Shown here one piece after another: positions 32,693 through 41,260 of a stretch of 64,000 nucleotides of DNA; the stretch's first letter is position 1, and every line of letters begins with the position of its first letter. A program made the position numbers and the translations under genes. The stretch covers positions 2,046,001 through 2,110,000 of the forward strand of contig NZ_LT629740.1 in NCBI RefSeq assembly GCF_900105165.1, read 5' to 3'. The stretch comes from Mucilaginibacter mallensis. Its GTDB lineage: Bacteria > Bacteroidota > Bacteroidia > Sphingobacteriales > Sphingobacteriaceae. The notes under the pieces were generated by a model, which worked only from the letters and a program-made list of their open reading frames with translations, did no database searches and was not told the DNA's origin.

Positions 32693-34480
32693 TCAGGCGT
32701 TTTCTTCCTCTTCCAGCAATTGTTTTTCGTAGAGCTCAAAGTAGGTGCCTTTTTGTTCCATCAGGTAATCGTGGTTGCCCTGCTCAATAATGCGCCCCTT
32801 ATCCATTACCAATATTTTATCGGCGCTTTTTATGGTTGATATGCGGTGCGCGATGATAATACTGGTTTTGCCCTGCATTACGCTGCCCAGGTTATTTAAT
32901 ATTTCCTCTTCGGTACGGGTATCAACTGCTGAAAGGCAATCATCAAAAACAATGATCTGCGGTTGTTTAACAATGGCACGAGCAATGGATACACGCTGTT
33001 TTTGTCCGCCCGATAAGGTTATACCACGCTCGCCAATAAGGGTTTGAAAGCCTTTTTCCAACTCGATAATGTTGTTGTAAACGGCGGCATCCTTTGCAGC
33101 CTGCTCCACACGTAGCATATCCAGCACATCAGCGCTAAAATCAATATTATTGGCAATTGTATCCGAAAACAGGAAAACTTCCTGCGGTACAAAGCCTATT
33201 TGCGAGCGATAACCTTCAAGGTTAAGCTGTTTTAATGGGTGCTGATCAATCAGTATTTCGCCGCCGGTGCAATCGTACATACGCATCAATAGGTTAGCTA
33301 TGGTTGATTTGCCTGAGCCTGTACGGCCAATTATAGCCACCATTTCGCCGGGATTAATAGTGAATGATACCGACGATAGTGCTTGTATGCCCGTATCAGG
33401 ATAGAGAAAAGACACATTGTTAAATGTTACCTGCCCGTCAATAGTTATTTTCGGCACATCTGGTGATATGATCTCGGGTTGCTCATGCAAAAATTCGTTG
33501 ATGCGTTTTTGCGAAGCCGCGGCTCTTTGGATTAATGAAGTCACCCAGCCCAAGGCTATTACCGGGAAGGTAAGCTGATTAAGGTATACGATAAACTCGG
33601 CTACATTGCCTGATGTTATATTGCCCTTCATTACCTCAACACCGCCAACGTACATAATAATAACATTGCTTATACCAACTAGCAGCAGCATTATTGGATA
33701 GAACAGCGCCTGTACCTGCACCAGTTCCATAGAGTGGTGCTTATATTGTTCGCTTTCGGCAGCAAAGTTTTTGCGGACAAAGTTTTCACGCACATATGAT
33801 TTGATGACCCTTATACCCGAAAAATTTTCCTGCACAAAGCTGGAGAGGATGGATAAGCGCTGCTGTATCTTTTCGCTGCGGGAGTTGATGGCATTGTTCA
33901 CATAAAATACAATAACAACCAGTATGGGCAGAGGTAATATAGAGAAAACAGCAAGGCGTACATTTACCGTCAGCATTAAATAGATCACTATAATAAATAG
34001 CGCTACGGTATTTAAGGTGTACATAATACCCGGCCCCAGGTACATGCGCACACGGCTCACATCCTCGGTTACGCGGTTCATTAAATCGCCGGTATTGTTA
34101 CGGCGGTAAAAGGCGAGGGATAATGCCTGGTAGTGGTTATAGATCTCGTTTTTAAGATCGTACTCAATATGGCGCGACATTAATATAATGGTTTGCCGCA
34201 TAAAAAACAGGAACAGACCTCTCAATAATGATAGGATAAGCACCAGGATACCAAACAATAACAGGCTCGATCCAAAGATCTCATAGATCATGCCCTGCCT
34301 GTTAAATCCTGCAAAAAGCTGATAAACGCCAATATTCTCGGTTACCATATCAAAGGCCATGCGGATGATGGATGCCGGCATAACCCCAAAAATGTTGGAT
34401 ATGATAACAAACAGGGTACCCGGTATGAGCCGCCAGCGATATTTATAAAGGAATTTATTAAGGTAAGCGAGGTCTTTCAT
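32693..34480 (-). CDS. ABC-type exporter, fused permease and ATPase
   Basis: The 595-residue half-transporter starts at the ATG at 34480; an upstream in-frame ATG adds nine residues inside a repeat region. It has six membrane helices in residues 15-300, then an ATPase domain with Walker A IGRTGSGKST, signature LSGGQKQRVSIARA and Walker B IIVFDDCLSAVD. The Walker B is followed by Asp where most exporters have the catalytic Glu, as in one subunit of heterodimeric MdlAB/YheHI-type exporters. The substrate and any partner subunit are unknown; none is adjacent. Confidence 0.93.
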   Translation of the reverse strand: MKDLAYLNKFLYKYRWRLIPGTLFVIISNIFGVMPASIIRMAFDMVTENIGVYQLFAGFNRQGMIYEIFGSSLLLFGILVLILSLLRGLFLFFMRQTIILMSRHIEYDLKNEIYNHYQALSLAFYRRNNTGDLMNRVTEDVSRVRMYLGPGIMYTLNTVALFIIVIYLMLTVNVRLAVFSILPLPILVVIVFYVNNAINSRSEKIQQRLSILSSFVQENFSGIRVIKSYVRENFVRKNFAAESEQYKHHSMELVQVQALFYPIMLLLVGISNVIIMYVGGVEVMKGNITSGNVAEFIVYLNQLTFPVIALGWVTSLIQRAAASQKRINEFLHEQPEIISPDVPKITIDGQVTFNNVSFLYPDTGIQALSSVSFTINPGEMVAIIGRTGSGKSTIANLLMRMYDCTGGEILIDQHPLKQLNLEGYRSQIGFVPQEVFLFSDTIANNIDFSADVLDMLRVEQAAKDAAVYNNIIELEKGFQTLIGERGITLSGGQKQRVSIARAIVKQPQIIVFDDCLSAVDTRTEEEILNNLGSVMQGKTSIIIAHRISTIKSADKILVMDKGRIIEQGNHDYLMEQKGTYFELYEKQLLEEEENA

Positions 34481-34490
34481 ATTTATGGAA

Positions 34491-34674
34491 GTCCGAAAGT
34501 CCGGCAAGACCGAAAGTCCGAAAGCTCAAAAATAGATAATAAGTCGGAAAGACTGAAAGTCGGTAAGTCCGAAAGTTTGTAAAAAGCTTTGGAATCAAGC
34601 AAAGATTGAAAGCCTGTGACAGATATTCTTTGCATTTAACTTCCGGTCTTACGGACTTTCCCGACTTTCGGACT
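34491..34674. repeat. Intergenic palindromic region of GTCCGAAAG words
   Basis: GTCCGAAAGTCCGG (34491-34504) and variants GACCGAAAGTCCG, GTCGGAAAGACTG and GTCGGTAAGTCCG form the left side. The complementary CCGACTTTCGGAC (34661-34673) and CGGTCTTACGGAC lie on the right. It separates the divergent ABC exporter and dehydrogenase genes, so it is not simply a terminator. Confidence 0.75.
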
Positions 34675-34682
34675 CATAATCA

Positions 34683-34714
34683 TTTTGCCGCAACGAAAAA
34701 AACCCATACTTTTG
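34683..34714 (+). promoter_or_regulatory. Promoter of the Glu/Leu dehydrogenase gene
   Basis: TTTTG at 34683-34687, exactly 19 bases, then TACTTTTG at 34707-34714 is a full match to the Bacteroidota housekeeping promoter (TTTG-N19-TAnnTTTG). The ATG follows 37 bases later. Confidence 0.75.
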
Positions 34715-34751
34715 TCGAAAGCCTGAAAACAATTTTATTTTGTCAGCCATA

Positions 34752-35837
34752 ATGCCGAACCAGACACCAAACGATTCTATATTTAGCCAGCTTGAGGCGT
34801 TCGGGCATAAGAAAATTGTGTTCTGCAGCGATCCGGACACGGGTCTTAGAGCCATCATAGCTATACATGATACTACATTGGGCCCGGCTTTGGGCGGTAC
34901 ACGCATGTGGGCCTACAAAAGCGAAGCCGATGCTTTGGAGGATGTGCTGAGGCTATCAAAAAGTATGACCTATAAGGCGGCCATTGCAGGTTTAAACCTG
35001 GGTGGTGGTAAGGCTGTTATCATTGGCGATTCACGCAAGGATAAAACAGAGGTACTATTGCGCAAATTCGGCCGTTTTATAAAAAACCTTAATGGTGAGT
35101 TTATTACAGCTGAAGATGTAGGTACCAATCCGAAGGATATGGAATACATCAGGATGGAAACGCAGCATGTTACCGGTTTGCCTGAAAGTATAGGTGGTAG
35201 TGGCGATCCGGCACCTGTAGCGGCGCAAGGGGTGTTCATGGGGATTAAGGCTGCTGTAAAGGAATTATATGGCAGCGATAATTTAACCGGAAAATCGGTA
35301 ATTGTACAGGGTATAGGGCATGTTGGCGAAAATTTGGTAAGGTTACTGCGCGATGAAAATGCCATGGTTTACGCGAGCGATATTAATGAAGAGCGTTTAG
35401 GCCAGGTAGCTAAAAAGTATGGGGCGCAGGCTATATCAAACAATAATATCTTTGATATCAGTGCCGATATTTATGCGCCCTGCGGATTAGGTGCAACAGT
35501 TAATACACAAACCATAAATAAGCTTAAATGCGGCATTATCGCCGGCTCGGCTAATAACCAGCTGGAAGACGAGCATATACACGGGCAAATGTTGCTGGAT
35601 AAAGGCATCCTGTTTGCTCCCGATTACGTAATTAATGCAGGCGGGTTAATAAACTGTTACTCTGAGCTGATGGGCTTTAGCAAAAAGCGCACATTACAGC
35701 TAACAGAAAATATTTACGATGCAACACGTAATATTTTAAAACTTTCAAAGACTGAAAACATTTCAACAATTGAGGCGGCAAATAAAATTGCCGAAAAACG
35801 TATAGCAGATATTAAAAAAGTAAAATCATCATTCTAA
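34752..35837 (+). CDS. Glu/Leu/Phe/Val family amino-acid dehydrogenase
   Basis: The 361-residue protein starts at ATG 34752 (a TTG at 34740 is in frame but unnecessary). It has the family substrate region (GPALGGTRMW, the Lys-containing MTYKAAIAGLNLGGGKAVI, and TAEDVGTN) and an NAD-binding Rossmann fold (VIVQGIGHVGENLV). The length and the LGGGK motif fit leucine or valine dehydrogenase, which deaminates branched-chain amino acids with NAD+. Exact substrate unproven. Confidence 0.93.
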   Translation: MPNQTPNDSIFSQLEAFGHKKIVFCSDPDTGLRAIIAIHDTTLGPALGGTRMWAYKSEADALEDVLRLSKSMTYKAAIAGLNLGGGKAVIIGDSRKDKTEVLLRKFGRFIKNLNGEFITAEDVGTNPKDMEYIRMETQHVTGLPESIGGSGDPAPVAAQGVFMGIKAAVKELYGSDNLTGKSVIVQGIGHVGENLVRLLRDENAMVYASDINEERLGQVAKKYGAQAISNNNIFDISADIYAPCGLGATVNTQTINKLKCGIIAGSANNQLEDEHIHGQMLLDKGILFAPDYVINAGGLINCYSELMGFSKKRTLQLTENIYDATRNILKLSKTENISTIEAANKIAEKRIADIKKVKSSF

Positions 35838-35896
35838 ATAAATAATTAAATAGTTAAAAGAACCCACCAGAAGGCGGGCTAAAATCGTTCTTACAC

Positions 35897-36844
35897 ATGT
35901 TAAACAGAAGGCACTTAAGAGTAAAAGTATTACAGGCGTTGTACGCGTATCATCAAACTAATGGCGGCGACGTCAAGGTACATGAAAAAAACTTGTTGCA
36001 AAGCATTGATAAGGTATATGAAATGTATATCTGGATGTTATCATTAATTTCAGAGGTGGTGGATTACGCCCAAACGGATGCAACGGAACGTTCAAACAAA
36101 CATTTGCCTACCAAGGAAGACCTGAACCCCGATCTGAAAATATTAGGTAACAGGTTTGTAGTTTCATTAAAAGAAAATAAAGAATATTTAACTGCACTAA
36201 AGCGATATAAAGTTGAATGGAGCTTTGAACCGGAGCTTACAAAAACATTGTTTAACATTCTGAAAAACGCTCCTGAATACGCCGAATATCTTCAAAAAAC
36301 AGGCGATACTATTCAAACCGATAAGGATATTATCAAGTTCATATTTAAGAAGGTAATTTTGAAATCGTCATTAGCCGAACAGGTTTTTGAGGATAAATTT
36401 ATTGTTTGGGCGGTTGATAAGGATGTGTTGCAGGCCTTAATAGCAAAAACATTTAAAAACTTTGCCTTTGACGAGCACGAGAAAAATAAACTGGCCGAAG
36501 TTACCGGTAATTGGGAAGAGGACAGGGAGTTTATTGTAAATTTATTTACGCAAAACATACGCCACGAAAAGGAATACCAGGAAATGATAAGCGCGAAAAC
36601 TCAAAACTGGGAGCCTGAGCGTATAGCTATGATGGATACCTTGTTAATGAAAATGGCTATTACTGAGTTTATTAACTTTACTTCGGTGCCTGTTAAGGTT
36701 ACTATTAATGAATATCTGGAAATATCAAAGGAGTTCAGTACTCCTAAAAGTAATTCATTTTTAAACGGTATCTTGGACAAAATTTTGATAGAGCTTAAAG
36801 CTCAGAATAAAATAAAGAAAATAGGAAGAGGTTTGATAGAATAA
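35897..36844 (+). CDS. nusB: Transcription antitermination factor NusB, long Bacteroidota form
   Basis: The 315-residue protein is twice the length of E. coli NusB. The N-terminus carries MLNRRHLRVKVLQALYAYHQ. The canonical NusB helical domain fills the C-terminal third: RIAMMDTLLMKMAITEFINF, VPVKVTINEYLEISKEFSTPKSNSFLNGILDKI. NusB with NusE binds boxA RNA to prevent premature termination in rRNA operons. It is the first gene of a tight cluster with DUF1573 (3 bases) and yajC. Confidence 0.93.
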   Translation: MLNRRHLRVKVLQALYAYHQTNGGDVKVHEKNLLQSIDKVYEMYIWMLSLISEVVDYAQTDATERSNKHLPTKEDLNPDLKILGNRFVVSLKENKEYLTALKRYKVEWSFEPELTKTLFNILKNAPEYAEYLQKTGDTIQTDKDIIKFIFKKVILKSSLAEQVFEDKFIVWAVDKDVLQALIAKTFKNFAFDEHEKNKLAEVTGNWEEDREFIVNLFTQNIRHEKEYQEMISAKTQNWEPERIAMMDTLLMKMAITEFINFTSVPVKVTINEYLEISKEFSTPKSNSFLNGILDKILIELKAQNKIKKIGRGLIE

Positions 36845-36847
36845 ACT

Positions 36848-37288
36848 ATGAAAAAACTTTTTTTAAGCATAATAACAGCAGGTTTGCTATTATCAGCATG
36901 TAACCAATCAGCAAAAACAGCTAGTACAACCGATTCAGCTTCAACCACAGGTGCTGCGGTTGCTACTAACGCGCCTGTCATGAAATTTGAGTATAGTATG
37001 CATGATTTCGGCAAGATAACCCAGGGCGATAAGGTAAATTACAAGTTTAACTTTACCAATACTGGCAAATCACCGTTGATCATATCAAATGCTGTTGCAA
37101 GCTGTGGCTGTACTAAACCTGAATGGCCAAGCGGCCCTATAAAGCCAGGTGACAGCGGGCAAATAAATGTTACTTTTAACAGTGCAGGAAAAAGTGGTTT
37201 GCAGGATAAAATGATAACCATTACTGCCAATACCAATCCGCCGCAAAATGCAGTGCACCTGGTTGGCGAAGTATTAAACAAAAAATAA
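36848..37288 (+). CDS. DUF1573 lipoprotein
   Basis: The 146-residue protein has a lipoprotein signal ending LLSAC (Cys 18), a low-complexity Thr/Ala/Ser linker and a DUF1573 immunoglobulin-like domain: FEYSMHDFGKITQGDKVNY, NTGKSPLIISNAVASCGCTKP and IKPGDSGQINVTFNS. The SCGCT motif is diagnostic. Function is unknown; members are exported and common in Bacteroidota in this nusB-yajC context. Cotranscription is indicated by 3-base and 13-base gaps. Confidence 0.92.
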   Translation: MKKLFLSIITAGLLLSACNQSAKTASTTDSASTTGAAVATNAPVMKFEYSMHDFGKITQGDKVNYKFNFTNTGKSPLIISNAVASCGCTKPEWPSGPIKPGDSGQINVTFNSAGKSGLQDKMITITANTNPPQNAVHLVGEVLNKK

Positions 37289-37301
37289 ATTAATTTAAAA
37301 C

Positions 37302-37631
37302 ATGATAGCAACTATTTTATTACAAGCGGCAGGCGCAAGCAGTATATTTGGAACGTACGGTAATTTCGTACCCCTGGTACTTATCGTTGTCGTATTTTAC
37401 TTTTTTATGATCCGCCCGCAGGTTAAAAAACAAAAAGATCAGAAAAACTATGTTAATGAGCTTAAAAAAGGCGATAAAGTTGTTTTAACATCTGGTGCAC
37501 ACGGAAGAATTGCAGAAGTTGCTGATACAACTTTTTTGGTTGAACACGAAAGCGGCCACAAAACCCGTTACGAAAAATCATCGGTATCGTTAGATGCATC
37601 AAAAGCATTGAACACACCGCCGAAAGCATAA
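37302..37631 (+). CDS. yajC: Preprotein translocase subunit YajC
   Basis: The 109-residue protein has one N-terminal membrane helix (FVPLVLIVVVFYFFMI) followed by RPQVKKQKDQKNYVNELKKGDKVVLTSGAHGRIAEV, the YajC signature. It is an accessory subunit of the SecDF-YajC holotranslocon. The gene follows DUF1573 closely. Confidence 0.95.
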   Translation: MIATILLQAAGASSIFGTYGNFVPLVLIVVVFYFFMIRPQVKKQKDQKNYVNELKKGDKVVLTSGAHGRIAEVADTTFLVEHESGHKTRYEKSSVSLDASKALNTPPKA

Positions 37632-37720
37632 AGCTTAAAGCAGAAAGCAATGAAAAGCTGAAGGCGAAAGGCATGGGTAATTCCAGGCTTTTATCTTTCA
37701 GCTTTTTGCTTTAAGCTATT
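37631..37720. repeat. Intergenic palindrome of AAGCTTAAAGC words
   Basis: AGCTTAAAGCAGAAAGCAAT then AAAAGCTGAAGG on the left pairs with CTTTCAGCTTTTTGCTTTAAGCT on the right. It lies between yajC and ybbR, two genes in the same orientation, so it may attenuate or process the message. Confidence 0.65.
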
Positions 37721-37746
37721 GGGCTTTTAACTTTTAACTTCAAAAC

Positions 37747-38691
37747 ATGGCTATAGTAAAACTATCCGCAGCAGAACGCAGGCGATTATCAGCATTTTTT
37801 ACATGCCTGGTATTGGCGTCACTCGCGTGGTTGTTTACAACGCTGTCAAAACCTTATGACTATAACGTAAAGCGTGTATTAACCTATAGAAATGCGCCTC
37901 AAAAAAGAGCATTCCATTCACTACAGTCGGATACGGTAGAGGTTATCGTAAAGGGTACCGGCTGGCAAATGCTGTTTTCAAAAATGAATGATGAAAATAC
38001 ACCAATAGTAGCAGATCTGCGGACATTGGATAATGGGAATTTTGTGGTGCTTAGCTCACAGCTAAAGCAAATAAATGATAAGGATGTCAATCATGAAATT
38101 ATAGCCATTAACCCGGATACACTGTATTTTGATTTTTCCTATCGTATGGTAAAAAGGGTGCCTGTACATTTGGTGGCTGCTTTAAAATATCAGCAGCAAT
38201 TTGCACAATCAAACAATCCTATAGTAAAACCAGCTTATGTTACCCTAACGGGACCGGCTAACCGCCTCAGTAAAATAACGCAATGGGATACAGATTCATT
38301 AATAGCTGAAGATGTAAACGAAACCATCAGAACCAAATTAAACATGCAGGCCGCTAGTGAGGGGAACATGAGCATGTACCCTAAAACGGTTGATGTAGTG
38401 GTACCTGTTGATGAATTTACAGAGAAAACCCTGCAAATACCTGTCAAGATCATCAATAACTTTGATTATTACAACGTGAAGATATTTCCGCAGAAAGTTA
38501 AAGTTACCTTTGTAACATCGTTAAAAAAGTACGCGGAAATAAATGAGGATTTTTTTGAAGCAGAATCAGACCTTAATCTGTGGAGATTACAGGGCTATAC
38601 TATTTTGCCTGTAAAGCTGATTAGGTATCCGCCATTTTGTAAAATAGTGCGCATCGATCCGCCAAATATTGATTTCATCATCCGAAAATAA
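37747..38691 (+). CDS. YbbR-domain protein (CdaR-like)
   Basis: The 314-residue protein has one N-terminal membrane helix (FFTCLVLASLAWLFTTLSK) and an extracytoplasmic region with YbbR-type beta domains (YVTLTGPANRLSKITQWDTDSL; MYPKTVDVVVPV). In other bacteria CdaR regulates the diadenylate cyclase CdaA; no cdaA is adjacent here. Its stop overlaps the coaE start (TAATG), so the two are coupled. Confidence 0.85.
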   Translation: MAIVKLSAAERRRLSAFFTCLVLASLAWLFTTLSKPYDYNVKRVLTYRNAPQKRAFHSLQSDTVEVIVKGTGWQMLFSKMNDENTPIVADLRTLDNGNFVVLSSQLKQINDKDVNHEIIAINPDTLYFDFSYRMVKRVPVHLVAALKYQQQFAQSNNPIVKPAYVTLTGPANRLSKITQWDTDSLIAEDVNETIRTKLNMQAASEGNMSMYPKTVDVVVPVDEFTEKTLQIPVKIINNFDYYNVKIFPQKVKVTFVTSLKKYAEINEDFFEAESDLNLWRLQGYTILPVKLIRYPPFCKIVRIDPPNIDFIIRK

Positions 38692-39287
38692 TGCTTAAAA
38701 TAGGTATAACCGGCAATATTGGTAGTGGTAAAACTACGGTAAGCAAAATATTTGAAGTATTAGGCATACCTGTTTTTTATGCTGATGATGAGGCCAAAAA
38801 GGTTATGGTGAATGATGAAATACTCATTGGTGCCATTAAACAAACCTTCGGACAGGAATCATATTTTGAGGATGGCTCATTAAACCGTAAACATATATCA
38901 AATATTGTATTTAAAAGCGAAACAGAACTGGCAAAGTTGAATGCTATAGTGCATCCTGCAGTTTTTCGCGCTTTTGATAATTGGGTGCCAAAGTTTAAAA
39001 ATGTGCCCTATGTTTTAAAGGAGGCGGCACTGTTATTTGAAAGTGATTCCTATAAAATGTGCGATAAAACAATAATGGTTACTGCTCCATTAGAGATGCG
39101 TATACAGCGGGTAATGCAACGTGATGGATTAAGTGAAGCTGAAGTCAGGGGCAGGGATGCTAAGCAATTCACTGAAGAGAAGAAGCTGGATTTAGCCGAT
39201 TATGCAATAAAAAATGATAACAGCGAGCTGGTGATACCGCAGGTTTTGGCTTTGCATGAATTGTTCATTGGCTCATTGGTTCAATAG
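38691..39287 (+). CDS. coaE: Dephospho-CoA kinase
   Basis: The 198-residue P-loop kinase has MLKIGITGNIGSGKTTVSKIFE (Walker A), the DD motif in VFYADDEAKKVM, and LKEAALLFES with the lid RVMQRDGLSEAEVRGRDAKQF. It phosphorylates dephospho-CoA, the last step of CoA synthesis. It is the last gene of the nusB-yajC-ybbR run. Confidence 0.95.
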   Translation: MLKIGITGNIGSGKTTVSKIFEVLGIPVFYADDEAKKVMVNDEILIGAIKQTFGQESYFEDGSLNRKHISNIVFKSETELAKLNAIVHPAVFRAFDNWVPKFKNVPYVLKEAALLFESDSYKMCDKTIMVTAPLEMRIQRVMQRDGLSEAEVRGRDAKQFTEEKKLDLADYAIKNDNSELVIPQVLALHELFIGSLVQ

Positions 39288-39340
39288 TTCATTGGTGTTA
39301 TTCGATTAATAATACAGAATTAGATGCATTGGCTGGTGCG

Positions 39341-39443
39341 ATTCCCTCCCTTGGGAGGGGCAGGGAGGGGTTAATCGATCAAGTTGTACAAACCCCTCCC
39401 TGTCACCACACGATCCAGCCGCACCCCTCCCTTGGGAGGGAAT
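39341..39443. repeat. Intergenic palindrome of CCCTCCC words
   Basis: ATTCCCTCCCTTGGGAGGGG (39341-39360) and its near reverse complement ending at 39443 flank CAGGGAGGGG/CCCCTCCCTG. It overlaps the region just before the exonuclease ATG (39462). The GC-rich words contrast with the surrounding AT-rich DNA. Confidence 0.7.
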
Positions 39444-39461
39444 TATACGAGATATATTTTC

Positions 39462-40403
39462 ATGACGATCAAAGACGACTTTCTTTCCTTTAATACACAC
39501 GGCCTTTACTGTAAATACGGCGACTTTTATCTCGACCCTAAAGAGCCTGTGCAAACGGCTGTAATATCACATGCCCATGCTGATCATGCCATCAGCGGGA
39601 ATAACCAGGTTTATTGTACTGAGGCTACTGCGGCTTTTATGCAGTTACGGTATGGTAAAAATGCGGCTAAGGTGTTTAACATAGCTGCCTATAATAATTC
39701 ATTTATTGTTGGCGATGTACAGATCACCTTTATATCGGCAGGGCATATGCTGGGTTCGGCGCAGGTGTTGATGGAGTACGAGAGTGTGCGCTATTTGTAT
39801 ACCGGCGATTATAAATTGCAGCCGGACGCTACCTGTGAACCTATTGAGTGGGTAAAAACCGATGTACTGATAACCGAAAGTACTTTTGCCGATCCGGAGG
39901 TATTACACCCCGACCCGGTTGCAGAGATACAGAAGCTGAATGATATTAAGATCAATATTTTGTTGGGTGCGTATGGTTTGGGGAAAAGTCAGCGCCTGAT
40001 ACAGATGATCAATGAGCATGCGCCGCAGAAAAAGATATTGGTGCATCATCGTATTATGCCTATTAATGCGATTTATGAAAAGTATGGATATTCGCCGGGT
40101 GTATATCAAATGTATAGCAGGCGGTTGATGAAAAACCAGGAAGAATATGTATACATTGTACCGCCTTTTACGTTCGATAGTTATATAAATGCAAAAGGAG
40201 TGAAGCGCTTATTTGCATCGGGATGGAAGAATTTGCAGGTGAATAAAAATGATACCCTGTTTATATCAGACCATGTGGACTGGAACGATATTCTACAGGC
40301 CGTTGAACACACAAAGCCCACACAGATATGGACGCTCCATGGTAATGGCACACATTTGAAGAAACATTTTGGCGATGATATATTTGTAAAAATACTCAAC
40401 TGA
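39462..40403 (+). CDS. MBL-fold exonuclease (ligase-associated DNA-repair type)
   Basis: The 313-residue protein starts at the ATG at 39462 after the palindrome; an upstream in-frame start would translate the repeat. It has the metallo-beta-lactamase metal site AVISHAHADHAISG, AGHMLGSAQVLMEY, YTGDYKL and a beta-CASP-like C-terminal part (LFISDHVDWNDIL). It matches the exonuclease usually encoded beside an ATP-dependent DNA ligase and Lhr-type helicase; those partners are not adjacent here. Confidence 0.85.
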   Translation: MTIKDDFLSFNTHGLYCKYGDFYLDPKEPVQTAVISHAHADHAISGNNQVYCTEATAAFMQLRYGKNAAKVFNIAAYNNSFIVGDVQITFISAGHMLGSAQVLMEYESVRYLYTGDYKLQPDATCEPIEWVKTDVLITESTFADPEVLHPDPVAEIQKLNDIKINILLGAYGLGKSQRLIQMINEHAPQKKILVHHRIMPINAIYEKYGYSPGVYQMYSRRLMKNQEEYVYIVPPFTFDSYINAKGVKRLFASGWKNLQVNKNDTLFISDHVDWNDILQAVEHTKPTQIWTLHGNGTHLKKHFGDDIFVKILN

Positions 40404-40404
40404 G

Positions 40405-40566
40405 ATGCTGCAGGAGAATATCGACTATTACATTAACGAGGATGGCAATTTTGTTTTTACCGAAGCCTATCACCTAAAAAGGGGCTATTGCTGCAAAAAT
40501 AAGTGCCTGCATTGCCCCTGGAACTACGGAAAAGCCGAAGATGACGAACAAATTGAAAATAAATAA
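40405..40566 (+). CDS. Small Cys-rich protein, DUF5522-like
   Basis: This 53-residue protein starts 1 base after the exonuclease stop. It reads MLQENIDYYINEDGNFVFTE and then GYCCKNKCLHCPWNYG, a CC-x3-C-x2-C cluster that could bind a metal. It matches the DUF5522 pattern (YCCxxxCxHCPY). The tight spacing implies cotranslation with the exonuclease. Function unknown. Confidence 0.8.
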   Translation: MLQENIDYYINEDGNFVFTEAYHLKRGYCCKNKCLHCPWNYGKAEDDEQIENK

Positions 40567-40598
40567 AGATATTTGTATTAACAGGCATTATACTGGTT

Positions 40599-41048
40599 AT
40601 GCGCATAGACGAAGAAATACAAAGCACCAAATTTGAGGACAACTATCAGAAAGCTGTCATCAATATTTCTTATACATCGGGCTGGCTTGCTAACCTCATT
40701 CGTGGGGAGTTTGAAAAGTATAACATTACCCAGCAGCAGTTTAATATTTTAAGAATTTTGAGGGGGCAATACCCCAGTCCAGCAACAGTTAATTTGCTGA
40801 AGGAGCGGATGATTGATAAAATGTCGGACGCATCGCGCATAGTTGACCGCCTGTTTCAAAAGGGCCTGGTTTCGCGTTGTACCAATAAAAAAGATCGTCG
40901 TGCAGTTGATATCCGCATCAGTGATCAGGGTCTGGAATTATTAGCAAAGATTGATTTGGAGTTTAAATCAAAAGATTTTTTGAAGAATAACCTTACCGAA
41001 GAAGAAGCCGGTAAATTAAGTGATCTGCTGGATAAGATGAGAGGGTAA
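40599..41048 (+). CDS. MarR family transcriptional regulator
   Basis: The 149-residue winged-helix protein contains NITQQQFNILRILRG, the recognition helix region MIDKMSDASRIVDRLFQKGLV and the wing NKKDRRAVDIRISDQGLELL. MarR dimers usually repress nearby efflux or stress genes and respond to small aromatic ligands. No obvious divergent target is present; the downstream gene PAP2 is convergent. Confidence 0.92.
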   Translation: MRIDEEIQSTKFEDNYQKAVINISYTSGWLANLIRGEFEKYNITQQQFNILRILRGQYPSPATVNLLKERMIDKMSDASRIVDRLFQKGLVSRCTNKKDRRAVDIRISDQGLELLAKIDLEFKSKDFLKNNLTEEEAGKLSDLLDKMRG

Positions 41049-41051
41049 TTT

Positions 41052-41085
41052 GATTTCGGAATTCGGATGTTCGATTTCGGATTTT
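41052..41085. repeat. GATTTCGG-word repeat, single arm
   Basis: GATTTCGGAATTCGGATGTT then CGATTTCGGATTTT, close to the left arm of the perfect inverted repeat at 59202-59228. No complementary arm is adjacent. Confidence 0.6.
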
Positions 41086-41115
41086 ACCCCACCAGCCATG
41101 CTGAATCTACCGCCC

Positions 41116-41232
41116 ATTCAAGCGTCCTACGCTTGAATGATAACAAATACGAGCGTCCACGCTCGTTAATAAACATTGACCAGATGAGCGTGGACGCTCA
41201 TGGAAAATTAAGTTCAAGCGTGGACGCTTGAA
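41116..41232. repeat. Nested palindrome of four AGCGT-ACGCT hairpins
   Basis: Four hairpins lie in a row: ATTCAAGCGTCCTACGCTTG (from 41116), CGAGCGTCCACGCTCG (41150-41165), ATGAGCGTGGACGCTCAT (41184-41201) and TTCAAGCGTGGACGCTTGAA (41213-41232). Hairpins 3 and 4 are reverse complements of 2 and 1, so the whole block is itself palindromic. It lies between convergent marR and PAP2 genes and resembles a REP/BIME element. Confidence 0.8.
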
Positions 41233-41260
41233 CCGGCGTTGTGAATTACATCGGGTGAAA

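Noticed and set aside
32693..34480. Inactive ABC transporter because of Asp after Walker B
   Set aside because: DD instead of DE is a known feature of one half of heterodimeric exporters; all other ATPase motifs are intact, so no claim of inactivity is made.
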